This document shows positions 1 through 9,239 of a stretch of 64,000 bases of DNA, one piece after another. Below the pieces are notes generated by a model. The model had not been told where the DNA came from. It did not search any database and saw nothing but the letters and a program-made list of their open reading frames with translations. A program made the position numbers and the translations under genes. Location of the stretch: assembly GCA_023213395.1 (NCBI GenBank), contig CM041465.1, forward strand, positions 111,421,741 through 111,485,740, in the 5' to 3' direction. The stretch is from Cycas panzhihuaensis. Taxonomy: Eukaryota > Cycadophyta. Position 1 is the stretch's first letter; each line of letters opens with the position of its first letter.

Positions 1-560
1 GTGCTCCATTCATGGGGATTGCTTCCATGACGATTCGCGTTGTAGGGCCCAGCATCCAAAGGATGCCCCTCGACGCGATTCTTCTCCCAAACAGGCCTCA
101 AGGCCTAATTTGGATTAACCAGTTCATAAGGATCCGTTCCCTAAACACGGGGAACGCGATCGCAATACCCAAACCAAGAACAACCAAAACTGAGGAAGAT
201 CGCCTAATCCCCATCCTTCCCGCGACAAGGGAAGGGCGCTCGGAACTCATCTTCCTCTTCTCGTTCTCCTAGCCGTCGCACCCCGTCGCCTTCACGACCC
301 CGGAACAGGGGGAAGAAGGTGATCCAGTTGCTTGAAGTAACTCCCACTTTTGCCCTTACGCGATCTCATGCCGCTAAGGAAGCGGCGGGAGCTTCTTGTT
401 CTTCCGCTCCTTCTGACCCTCTTCCGGAGACCCTTCCTCCGGAAGTCCCTCTCTTCCCCAAGGCTATTCCTGTATGCCCGGGTCATTACAATTTCTGAAG
501 GGCACTTACCCAACCTACCGGGAAGGGTAAGCCCTTCTCCGTCGTTGACGAGCTTCATAC
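1..560 (+). pseudogene. Tat-1 gag, C-terminal part only
   Basis: This is the nucleocapsid-side end of gag, cut by the window start. Read in the frame that matches Tat-2, it has a Cys/His-rich opening (CSIHGDCFHDDSR), then a basic, Ser/Pro-rich linker toward protease. The same order (CSIHGECFYDDSR, then a Lys/Ser/Pro-rich stretch) occurs at 19050-19560 in Tat-2. Frame changes and stops interrupt it; the ORFs starting at 12 and 350 are in partly wrong frames. Gag would package the element RNA. The Cys/His group is not a standard CCHC knuckle, so whether it binds metal is unknown. Confidence 0.6.
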
Positions 561-573
561 GGTCACTGCAGGG

Positions 574-1098
574 ATGTCCTTGATGGACGTTCTGAGGAGT
601 TACCCCGAGCAGCAGGCCCTCCTCTTGGAAGCTTTAGGGTCAAGTGATGCACCTGTCCATGCTTTGGGTGTCGCCCAAGGTAGTGGACCCGTTATTTCCT
701 TTGATCCTAAGGATCTTCCTCCCACTGGTGAAAGGGAACGTCAGTGGAACTTCCCATTCACCATCACCATCGATACGCCTGATTGTACTCTTCGAAGAAC
801 TGTTGTCGACAACGGTTCTTCCATCAATACCATGCCCTTGCGTGTCATGCAAGAGCTTGGTATCTCCACCTTGGAACCAGTTCCCTGGCGATGCCAAGGT
901 TATGATGGTAGCGAGAAGACCCCTTTGGGATCTGTTGCGATTCCGCTCACCCTTGAGGGCAAGACTGTTCTTGCCGACGTTGTAGTCCTCGACGTAGACG
1001 TGGATTACAACCTCCTCCTAGGTCGTCCATGGCTCGATTAAATGGAAGCCGTGTGCTTGACTCTTTGGGGACAACTTAAATTCGTCCATGATGGGTGA
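574..1098 (+). pseudogene. Tat-1 aspartic protease domain
   Basis: Retropepsin-type protease that would cut the gag-pol polyprotein. The active-site block is VDNGSSINTMP (codons about 86-96 from the ATG at 574), followed by the family's GYDG and LLLGRPWLD blocks. An early TAA at 1039-1041 interrupts the last block; Tat-2 has CAA at the same codon, so this looks like a C-to-T change. The block ending FVHDG is followed by TGA at 1096-1098, and Tat-2 has TAA at the matching codon. The upstream part (SLMDVLRSYPEQQALLLEAL) is also conserved in Tat-2. Confidence 0.85.
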
Positions 1099-1662
1099 AT
1101 GAGAGTGATTCCCCGCGAACGCCCATTTACCAAACAAACTCGCTCTACCAGTTCGGCAAACCAAGGTTCATCTACTCATTCCTCAGCTTGCTCTATTGGT
1201 ATACCTAATCCATCTGAAGAAGACCCCGCATCTTCTCCCCCTAGTCTCATGCAATTTGCTCCTATTGGCGTTGGGAGTTACGGGTACCTTGCTTCGTGTA
1301 GTGATGATGAGTCACTCGACGAAGACGAGGATTGTCTTCACCCCGTCTCTTTCCTCCACGCCAGTAGGCCGCACCTGCCCTATTCTAGATCCCCATCTAG
1401 AACCTTTTTCATAGGTGAGGCTAGCCCCTCATACGTGTCACACGTCATCGCTCGTGTTGACCCTCCTGTCGTCAGTTCTTCTTTTTCATTACCTCCCGTA
1501 GGTAATGGCTTTGAAGAATTGCCTTTTGCTCCTTCCGAGGAGCCTCTTCTTGGTTTTCCTTCAGATTTCCACGAGGAAGTTGAGCAACCCGATAGTCATC
1601 ACGGTCCCGTCGCTCCTACTCCCTCCAGCGCTTCTTCTACTCGAAGTTAGGTCATCCATGGG
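1099..1662 (+). pseudogene. Tat-1 protease-RT linker, Ser/Pro and acidic rich
   Basis: An open stretch of about 183 codons with no recognised domain. It holds APIGVGSYGYLA followed by an acidic run, then Ser/Pro-rich sequence, and ends at a TAG at 1648-1650 just before RT. Tat-2 has the same GVGNYGYLA plus acidic run at 20337-20400 but diverges afterwards. It is probably the polyprotein linker before RT; no function can be assigned. Confidence 0.55.
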
Positions 1663-2694
1663 GTGGATTATTTCGAGGATGACGAAGCCCTGCTTGAGCA
1701 TCTAGCAGGCCTTATGCCCAACTTGCCTTCTGGTCACCACCGGCTTGGTCATCAGAAGATCCTCGCGATCAGATCCATGCTCACCGATCTGATCCCGCCT
1801 CCTATCCCTCCTCCTCCTGTTGATCTTGCCCCTCTCCACTTCGAGGAGGGCAATGCCATGTGCATGGGGGCAACTCAAGACATAGTCTTGGCCTCGGGTA
1901 AGGTCATTAAGGTTAGGTTGGAATGTTCCCCTGATGAGATAAGGGAGTACTCCCTTCTGTTCCAGGAGTTTCAAGACATTTTCGCGTGGGATTATGCTGA
2001 CATGAAGGGAATTGACCCCTCGATTGTCACCCATAACCTCACCACCCTTCTTGACGCCTGCCCTGTGCGCCAGAAGCAGCGTCCCCTTCACCTGAAGCTA
2101 TCTGCCGCCGTTAAGATGGAGGTTGAGAAGCTTCTGGATGCTGGGCTCATTACTTCTATTGACTACCCTAAGTGGGTCTCCAATATTGTTACCGTTGCCA
2201 AAAAGAACAAGGCAATCCATATATGCGTTGACTTTCGCGACATCAACAACGCTTGTCCTAAGGATAATTTTCCGTTACCCTTCCTCGATCAAATCATTGA
2301 TTGCACTGCCGGATTCGAAGTGATGTCCCTAATGGACAGCTTCTTTGGCTATAACCAAATTCAGATTTCTCCCAAAGACCGCCATAAGATGGCCTTCACT
2401 ACTCCTTGGGGTACCTTCACCTACAAGGCGATGCCCTTTGGCCTTAAAAATGCAGGTGCTACTTACCAAAGAGCCATGCATTTTATCTTCCATGACCTCA
2501 TCAATGACACGCTGGAGGTCTTCATGGACAATATGATGGGTCTCTCCTGCATGAGGTCCCATCACCTTTCCGACTTGCATGCCATCTTCTCACGATGCCG
2601 TGAGTATCACGTCAGTCTTAATCCACTTAAATGTGTGTTTGCTGTCACCTCGGGTAAACTCCTCAGATTCCTTGTATCCAAGCAAGGAATTTAG
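1663..2694 (+). pseudogene. Tat-1 reverse transcriptase domain
   Basis: Gypsy RT, which would copy element RNA into cDNA. Ordered motifs are visible: FAWDYADMKGID before the fingers, PVRQKQRPLH, WVSNIVTVAKKN, CVDFRDINNACPKDNFPLP, MDSFFGYNQI, and TPWGTFTYKAMPFGLKNAGATYQR. The catalytic block reads VFMDNMMG where the family has an aspartate pair, so the second aspartate is Asn (AAT) and the enzyme would be inactive. The frame ends at a TAG at 2692-2694 that precedes IDPDKVRAI, which clearly belongs to the same protein. Confidence 0.93.
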
Positions 2695-3515
2695 ATCGAC
2701 CCTGACAAAGTCAGAGCGATCCTCGACATGCCGCCTCCTAGAACTCAATGACAGATTAAGTCGTTTCTAGGTAGGCTTGGTTTCCTTAGGCACTTCTTAG
2801 CCGATTTCGTTGTGAGTGCTAAACCCCTCACAAACCTATTGAAGAAGGGAGCTCCTTTTGCCTAGTCCGACAAGACCCGAAAGGCCTTCAAAGGACTTAA
2901 GGAAGCCTTGGCTTCCGCTCCTACGTTGGTGTCTCCCCGATTCGATAGGCCCTTCATCCTGTATACCTCGGTGACTGACGAATCCTTGGGTGCTATGCTC
3001 GCTCAGGAGGACGACTGAGGAACTAAGAGAGCTATATATTTCATCAGTCGCACTCTCGTGGCTGCTGAGCTTAATTATTCCCCTGCCGAGAAGGAATGCC
3101 TCTCCTTGGTCCATGCGACCAAGAAGTTTAGGCACTACTTGCTTGGCAACACCACCAAGGTGATCATTCAATCTGATCCCTTGCGATACTTACTAACTCG
3201 TTCAGATTTGACGGGCAGGGCTGGTCGTTGGGCCGTCCTACTCCAAGAGTTTGATCTCCATATCATTAACCGGAAATCGAAGAAGGGAATGATAGTGGCC
3301 AAGCAACTTGTGGACGCCCCTATCCCTAACTCCTTTGATACTCTCATTGACGACTCTCTCCCCGATGAGTCTATCCTGACGATTCAGGGAGCTTCTCCCC
3401 ATCCGCTCATCGACAATGAGTGGTACGGCGATAAAGTGCGGTATCTCACGCAGCAACAATACCGCCCCGACGCTAGTAATAAAGTTAAATCTCGTATCCA
3501 GACTTCTGCCAGGTA
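2695..3515 (+). pseudogene. Tat-1 RT connection and gypsy RNase H domain
   Basis: Continuation of pol. IDPDKVRAILDMPPPRTQ and KSFLGRLGFLRHF (RT thumb) lead into RNase H, with catalytic blocks LYTSVTDESLGAMLAQ (Asp), NYSPAEKECL (Glu) and VIIQSDPLRYLL (Asp). RNase H would degrade the RNA strand of the hybrid. Stops at about 2749, 2863 and 3016 break the frame; the one in FA*SDK is a probable Trp codon changed to TAG. From 3058 the frame is open for 152 codons. Only a short linker separates this domain from the integrase N-terminus, so no second RNase H sits at the position where most Tat elements carry it. Confidence 0.88.
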
Positions 3516-4659
3516 ATACCTCCTCGTAGACGAGGTATTGTACAAGAGGTCCTTCGATGGGATCCTCCTCTGCTGCGTCATCACGACGGTCGACTGTACT
3601 TCGCGAATGCCACCACGGCATTTGTGGAGGTCACTTTGGGGGCTAGTCCATGGCTCAAAGGATCCTCCACATGGGTTATTTCTAGCCATCTCTTTTTAAA
3701 GACGCTCACACCTTTGCTCTGAAATGTCGGCGATGTCATGAGCACGCCAACATTTCCCATGCGCCTTCCGAGGCCCTGCATCTGATTGTTTCGCCATGGC
3801 CTTTCGCTCAGTGGGGATTGGACCTTATCGGTGTTATCTCCCCACCTTCGTCGTCGCAGCACAAGTTCATCTTGACTGCCATGGAGTATTTCACCAAATG
3901 GGCAGAAGCTATTCCTTTGATCACTACTCCTAGCAAAACGATTGTCACATTCATTTATCAGCATATCATTTGCCGTTTTAGAATTCTGGACGTCCTAATC
4001 ACCGACAATGGAACTCCTTTCTATAATAAGGAGGTGGATGAGCTTTGTGAGAAGTTCAAAAGTTCTCACAAGACTTCCTCCCCTTACTACCCTCAGGAAA
4101 ATGGCTAAGTGGAGTCTTTTAACAAGACTCTTGTTAGCATCCTCAAGAAAACCATTGCTCAATCCCAAAAGGATTGGCACCTTTAGTTGCCCTCCGCCTT
4201 ATGGGCTTATCGTACCTCTATCCGTTCTGCCACAGGAATGACCCCGTTCTCCCTGGTCTCAGATGCGAGGCGGTACTCCCGTTGGAGGTGGAGATTCCTT
4301 CCTTGTGAGTCTCCCTTCGAGGTTTCATCGATGAAGAGTCGATCTGTCAGGCCCGCCTGCTCGACCTCGAAGCTTTGGATGAGAAACGCTTAGCCGCCTA
4401 TCAGGCTAACCTAGCATCCAAAGCCCGCTCACAAAGGGCCTACGATAAACGCCTTCGTTCTCACCCTTTGTTTCTTGGGGACTATGTCCTCAAGCTCGAA
4501 TATCTCCATGACTGTTTGACCAAATTCAAACCTCGATGGGTTGGTCCTTTCGTCATTATCGAATCCCTCGATAATGGTGCCTATAGGATAGCCACCCTGG
4601 AAGGGCTCGAATTTGAGAAAGCCGTTAATGGAAAGTTCCGTAAGAAGTTTTATGCATAA
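3516..4659 (+). pseudogene. Tat-1 integrase
   Basis: DDE integrase, which would insert cDNA into the genome. It opens with the N-terminal segment (YLLVDEVLYKRSFDG), then a zinc-binding region with HHGICGGH and CRRCHEH near 3605-3745. The catalytic core has GLDLIGVISPP (first Asp), ITDNGTPFYN (second Asp) and PQENG followed by VESFN (Glu). The C-terminal part from 4375 has FKPRWVGPFVI, typical of the family, and ends with TAA at 4657-4659. Several stops and one frame change near 4230-4375 inactivate it. Confidence 0.88.
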
Positions 4660-4704
4660 TCTCTTGGCGATCCCTTCACCCTGCTCCGAAATGAGCCTAA
4701 ACTA

Positions 4705-4761
4705 CCATCTTAGGTTGTCCCCATTCTTCCCAACCACGGGTAGAATGGCAACTTAAGATGG
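4705..4761 (+). other. Strong hairpin just after the Tat-1 integrase stop
   Basis: Arms at 4705-4727 and 4742-4761 pair: CCATCTTAGGTTG with CAACTTAAGATGG (one G-T type mismatch), then CCATTCT with AGAATGG, with a 3-base bulge and a loop of about 14. Tat-2 has a hairpin in the same place (20853-20912) whose bases differ but still pair. The shared pairing suggests an RNA structure, perhaps for 3' end formation, packaging or to separate gag-pol from the antisense gene. Confidence 0.65.
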
Positions 4762-5320
4762 CTCCCGCTTCTGCTTTTCGGTTCCTTTCGCAGAACCCAC
4801 GTTCCCATATCCTCTTGGGAACCCGTATGTCGTCTTGCTTGGGCATTCCCCAATCAGGAGGATGCTTGGGGGCATTGTCGCTCCCCCTTTTCCTGCCCGT
4901 TGTTTCCTTCGCATATCCCGCTATGCTCTTCCCTAGACGTGTATGCCGCTCTATCCTCTAACCTCACACCCCTCTGTCGTCCCACTCATGATGTGTGTGT
5001 GTACTCCCGTTAGACATATAGCCATACATGGAAGGAAACGTGTGTCCATACAACAAAATATCCATAACATAAAACATCTACAATATAACATTCACAATAC
5101 ACAAAATAACTATACATGTCATCCATATGATACATCATGCATAGCATCTCATATCTGAATGGGGTTTCTGTCACCCCATGCATATATATATATATCAAAA
5201 CCATGTCCCATCATACATCCTGGGAAGCCGGTGTCCTTGCAGGGGGGTATAATCATATGGTCCTATATGTGACCCCCTGGAAGCCCGTGCTTTCCCCTGT
5301 CAAAACTATATGTACATGTC
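4762..5320. other. Spacer between Tat-1 hairpin and antisense gene
   Basis: No gene is recognised. The stretch is partly alignable by eye with 20913-21580 of Tat-2 (a CATAT-rich tract, and a passage naming no protein), so it belongs to the element. Short ORFs here are not shared between copies. Confidence 0.5.
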
Positions 5321-7725
5321 CTATTGCTGCTGCCCCACTCCTGGGGTACCATCTCCTGGTCTCTGTGATCCCTCTCCTGGGAACCACATGCCTCCGAGGC
5401 TCCTCCTGGGCCTCTGCGAGTTGCCCACCTCACTCTCCTCATCTCTCGGTCGTTTCAGGATCGTCGCCGCCGTGTGGGTACGTGTCCTGCTCCAGCTTGA
5501 CCTCGACACCATCTGTGATACTAGCTAATTGTATCTGGCCTAGATACGATCCCGCTCTCCCCGGAGTGCCTCCTCGGTCACCCTGAGATGCTCAGTGATC
5601 ACTGCTAGCTGGGTTCTGCTCTCTCCATCTCCACCTGCACTGCCCTGTGCCTCTAGAGCCTGTACCCATCCTCGCAGCTCGTCCCTCTCGCGTCTCGTGT
5701 CATCTCTCTCCTGTTGCAGTCATCCTTGGGATGTCACGTGCTCTTGGGACTCTGCAGCCCATATGTCCCTCGCCCTCACCAATGGGGCGAATGCCTCTCT
5801 GTGGGCTCCTGCCGCTCTAGGCTCATCACCTGCCTGGATGGGCGGTTGCCCCTCTGCGTACACCTGAGGAAATATCTCCCTCACCACAGCCTCTACTAAT
5901 CTCTGGATCTCTGCTGTACCTACCAACGCAACACGCCATGTGTCAGTCTATATGCCATGATCAAACTAAACCTGTCTGGATGCTAAATGACTCTGGAAAA
6001 GGTTAGGTCTCACCTGCTGTGGCCGCTTGCTCCTCTGGTCGTACGACATCCTCTCCTCCTGGCTCTCCGACAGTTGCGGGTGCCTCGTCCTCTGGCACCT
6101 CCTCTGCCTGGGTCTCCCTCCTCGCGGGGGTCGGCCCAGCTCTCGTCCCTGCGGATCCCATCACGATCTGCAGCCTGCGGGCCCTAGTCACGGGTCCCCT
6201 GATCTCATCCTGTGCTCTAGACGGACCTGCCTCTCCTCCGGTAGCTCTAGATAGACCCTCTGTGTCTCCTGTTGTCCCTTAGGGACCTGCCTCCCCTACA
6301 GGTCATGACGGGCTGGCCCCACTATCTCCATTGTCTCCATCATCCCCATCACCACTGCTATCGTCGCTTGCGGGCACTCCTACTTCGCCCGCCTCGTCGT
6401 CACTATCCCACCTCACCGTCCTGTAGGGCTCTGCTATGTAATCTGGGAGGGTGAGGAGGTCTAGTGATGTGGCCTCTACTGATCTCTAGACATGGGCCCT
6501 GTCCTCTGTCCCCCTCAGTCTCGTCTGCCATATGTGGACCATCAGGGCATGCTCTGTAATGGGGTGTGGTCCCCCCGCTGTTGCCACTGCCGTGAAGTGG
6601 TCGAAGTACCAGCAATGTAGTAGTGTGTTGTATGATAGTCCACCTCTGCCGGACGTCCTGATAGTATCCAGCTGGGCGACGAGATTCGCCGCTATCGTGG
6701 TCGCCATCCCATCCTCGCCCGGCGGCGGCGAGCTGTATCCATCCACCCGCCTGGAACCTCTCGATAGTTCTATTTCTAGGAAATCGAGAACAGAATGCAC
6801 AAAACCACCAGTTTCCTCACTCGAGGAATCCTTGGCATCAGAACTATCTGGAGGGGTGCTCCCCTCCGATCCCATCTGTCAGCTCCTATGAAGAACAGAG
6901 CTACCTCACGTGTCTTTGCCTCGGTCTTTGGCGGCGTCCCTAGTCTCACCGCCTCCCAGCCGGAACTCCCGATTCACGGATATCCCTCGGCGTGACCGTC
7001 ACATCCCCAACCTGTGGTAGGTGGAATACATGTCTCCTCCTATCCCAATGGGACATAATGTCAACTAGTAACCTCTGGTCCGACGTGTATTGAGGTGTCC
7101 TGAGGGCCTTGTACAGGCCACACCTTTGCAGCATATCCCTATCCTCCTGAGTTTCCATCTCCATGTAACTCAGCATAGCCATATCGACGTTCTCACAGTT
7201 ATCTACCACGAGGACAGCCTGTTCACACCAAAAACAACCCAAGTCAGTCTCATGTTAGTCACTATCACCTCTCTCTCTCTCAAATCTCTCTCTGTCTGAG
7301 ATTTGGGGCTCTTTTGGCCCTCATGTCTATTTTACGCCTACGCGCTTCGTCTGGCGCCAAACTTAGCGGTACCACTAAGTTTGGCATGGGTCCCGCAGCG
7401 ATGTGGGGCCTGTGGCAATGATCGTGGCACCGTGATCATTGTCGCGGTATGAACGGCGGTCCCCCAAAGGGGGGATTTCTGCCCTGAAAAACCCAAAATT
7501 TTTCTGGTGGACCCTGTGGGGCCCACCAGGACTAGGGCTCCCTAATGCCCAGGTCCTTGCCTCTTTCTGGGTCTGATTCAGACTCTGAGAAGCCTTCAGT
7601 TGCCCGTAAGGGGCACTAAAATTATACAGAAATCAAAAATCTTACTAAAAAACACAAACTTTGAACTTCGATTTGGGTCAGGTTTAGTGATTTCCACTCA
7701 CTGGATCTGGTCTCGCTATCGCCAT
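5321..7725 (-). pseudogene. Antisense accessory gene of Tat-1 with plant mobile domain (PMD)
   Basis: Read on the - strand, this is a three-exon gene inside the retrotransposon. Exon 1 is 7725-7702: ATG and eight codons (MAIARPDP) ending at donor GTGAGT. Intron 1 is 7701-7219, with acceptor GTGTGAACAG. Exon 2 runs 7218-6014 and joins in frame (AVLVVDN...). It contains FHLPQVGDVTVTPRDI, the signature of the plant mobile domain, then GLSYNTLLHCWYFDHF and an acidic Pro/Gly-rich tail. Intron 2 is short (6013-5920, GTGAGA to TAG) and keeps the frame. Exon 3 has AEIQRLVEAVVREIFP and a charged, probably coiled-coil stretch (LQQERDDTRRERDELR), ending with a stop near 5321. A frameshift near 6960 and stops near 5720, 5550 and 5525 make it a pseudogene now. 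Tat-2 carries the same gene. Function is unknown; host PMD proteins act in silencing and genome stability, which is only a hint. Confidence 0.72.
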
Positions 7726-7884
7726 ATGGTCTGGTCGGTCGTGTTGGCTCTCTCTGCTCTCCGATTTGACGGTCTGATCTCCCTCTGCGTGCCTCCGAAG
7801 TTGGGTGGCGCTCCGCTGTGTAAGGAAATGGCTCTGGTTTTGTACGAGAGCCGGTGAAAATGAATCCATTTTCCCATCGTTTTC

Positions 7885-7894
7885 CTTATATAGG
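7885..7894 (-). promoter_or_regulatory. TATA box of the antisense gene in Tat-1
   Basis: The - strand reads CCTATATAAG within a GC-rich block (GGGGCCCCCGCCTATATAAG). It lies about 160 bases upstream of the ATG of the antisense gene, so transcription would begin near 7860. Tat-2 has the identical decamer in the same setting at 24141-24150, although the surroundings have diverged. Confidence 0.65.
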
Positions 7895-8411
7895 CGGGGG
7901 CCCCAATGGGCACCTCTTCCATTTTTGGTCCCGCGACAGTCGTTGGGACCGTCTCGTTGTCCTGATCACCTTTGCCTTCTGGCCCTGTCGCTGATTGTGC
8001 TGTACTGAGGCCATTTCTGCCCTCCCTTGCAAGGGCATTTATGGTGCCTCATTATCACCCTTTTTGCCAGGGCCCTTCTGCATCGTTTTACGCGCTACTC
8101 CCATGTGTGCTCGAGTTTATACTCGTTTGGCTCGTTTCGTCCCCCTGGACTTGTTTCCGTGGCCCTTTCTCGCTCCTGGGGTCCCCAAAGGGAATGCTCC
8201 CCTGCCTGGGGGCATGTTTCACTTTCTAAAGCGACCTTTTGGCGCCCCAGGAGGCCGTTCCTTCCGACCACCCTCTGCTGGTGATCAGGTTGCTTGCTCT
8301 CGCCCTGGGTAACCTCATTGCTAGGTCCTCCTACCCTTCACGGCCATCTTTTGCTTATTTTTTCAAGTATCGCTTTCACCATCCATTGTCTGCTTGGATT
8401 TTGTGTCACCT
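7895..8411. promoter_or_regulatory. Intergenic region between divergent antisense gene and aRNH (Tat-1)
   Basis: About 0.5 kb between the TATA box of the - strand gene and the ATG of the + strand aRNH. No conserved ORF is seen, and short ORFs in three frames here are not shared with Tat-2. The divergent arrangement would allow a two-way promoter, but no clear + strand TATA box was found. Confidence 0.35.
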
Positions 8412-8921
8412 ATGTCTGTCTACATCTTTACCGACGGCGGAAGCCGTGGTAATCCTAGACCTTCTGCCGCTGCGTGGATCCTCTGCAGCCCTTATGGACA
8501 TGATCTCCTCTGCTCTGGGATCTTCCTCCCAGAGGCTACCAACAACGAAGCTGAGTATACAGCTATTATTGAAGCCCTTACCGATGTCCTCCGTTTCCAT
8601 CATGGACCCATTGTTTTGCTTTACGACTCTCAAGTTGTGGTGTCTCATCTCACCCAGGTTTACCAGGTGCGATGCCCTCACTTGAGGACTCTTGCTTCTG
8701 CCGCCAGATCCCTCCTGGCCCGCTTTACTTCTGTTGATATCCAGCATATCCCTCGGGCTCTCAACGCTGAGGCAGATAGTCTTGTTCACCTCATCCTTGA
8801 GCGCCGCCTTCCCCTCCTCACGGCCGTCACGAGGCTTGCCTGGCCTTCCTGTCGCCCAAGCCCTAGGTTACCTATCGCTCTGCTTTGTGATCCGTTCACA
8901 CCTCCGAAACCTGGTCACTGA
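8412..8921 (+). CDS. Tat-1 second RNase H (archaeal/plant-type, aRNH)
   Basis: Separate open frame of 169 codons from the ATG at 8412, without internal stops. The RNase H fold is evident: YIFTDGGSRGNPRPSAAAW (Asp8), NNEAEYTAIIEAL (Glu46), LLYDSQVVVSHL (Asp72) and HIPRALNAEADSL (Asp122). All four acidic residues of the catalytic set are present. It would cut RNA in RNA-DNA hybrids, likely assisting cDNA synthesis or primer removal. In Tat elements this domain is normally part of pol; here it lies about 3.7 kb after integrase, beyond the antisense gene and near the 3' LTR. How it would be expressed is unclear (own promoter or splicing). It is the only intact domain-bearing frame in this copy. 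Confidence 0.87.
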   Translation: MSVYIFTDGGSRGNPRPSAAAWILCSPYGHDLLCSGIFLPEATNNEAEYTAIIEALTDVLRFHHGPIVLLYDSQVVVSHLTQVYQVRCPHLRTLASAARSLLARFTSVDIQHIPRALNAEADSLVHLILERRLPLLTAVTRLAWPSCRPSPRLPIALLCDPFTPPKPGH

Positions 8922-9239
8922 TGAGGTAAAACTATGGTGCCCACTCTTTGCTTACTCTTTACTTGGTTATGCATGCTCTCTTTGCATCCTTTGTGGTGGG
9001 GGCAGCCCCCTCACCTGTCTCTTCCTCCCAGTCGGTTCCCAGGTGGCTCGTAGGCAGCCCCTATGTTGTCTCCACCGCCGCTTTTGCATCCATGCGTTCC
9101 GCCACAACACTCGCCGACACCCTTACCTACTGTTATGATCTTGATTGATATATCTATATACACATGTGCTACTGACAGTTGTGTTGCCAGTATTCACCAT
9201 CGCACGGGCTTACGGCGGCGAGGCTCTACTACGAGGCGG
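8922..9239 (+). other. Tat-1 region between aRNH and 3' LTR, with polypurine-like end
   Basis: No gene. The last 90 bases resemble Tat-2 (25530-25623), sharing TGTGCTACT and TGTTGCCAG. The LTR is preceded by ACGAGGCGG here and AAGGGAGCAG in Tat-2, the likely polypurine tract for plus-strand priming. Confidence 0.5.
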
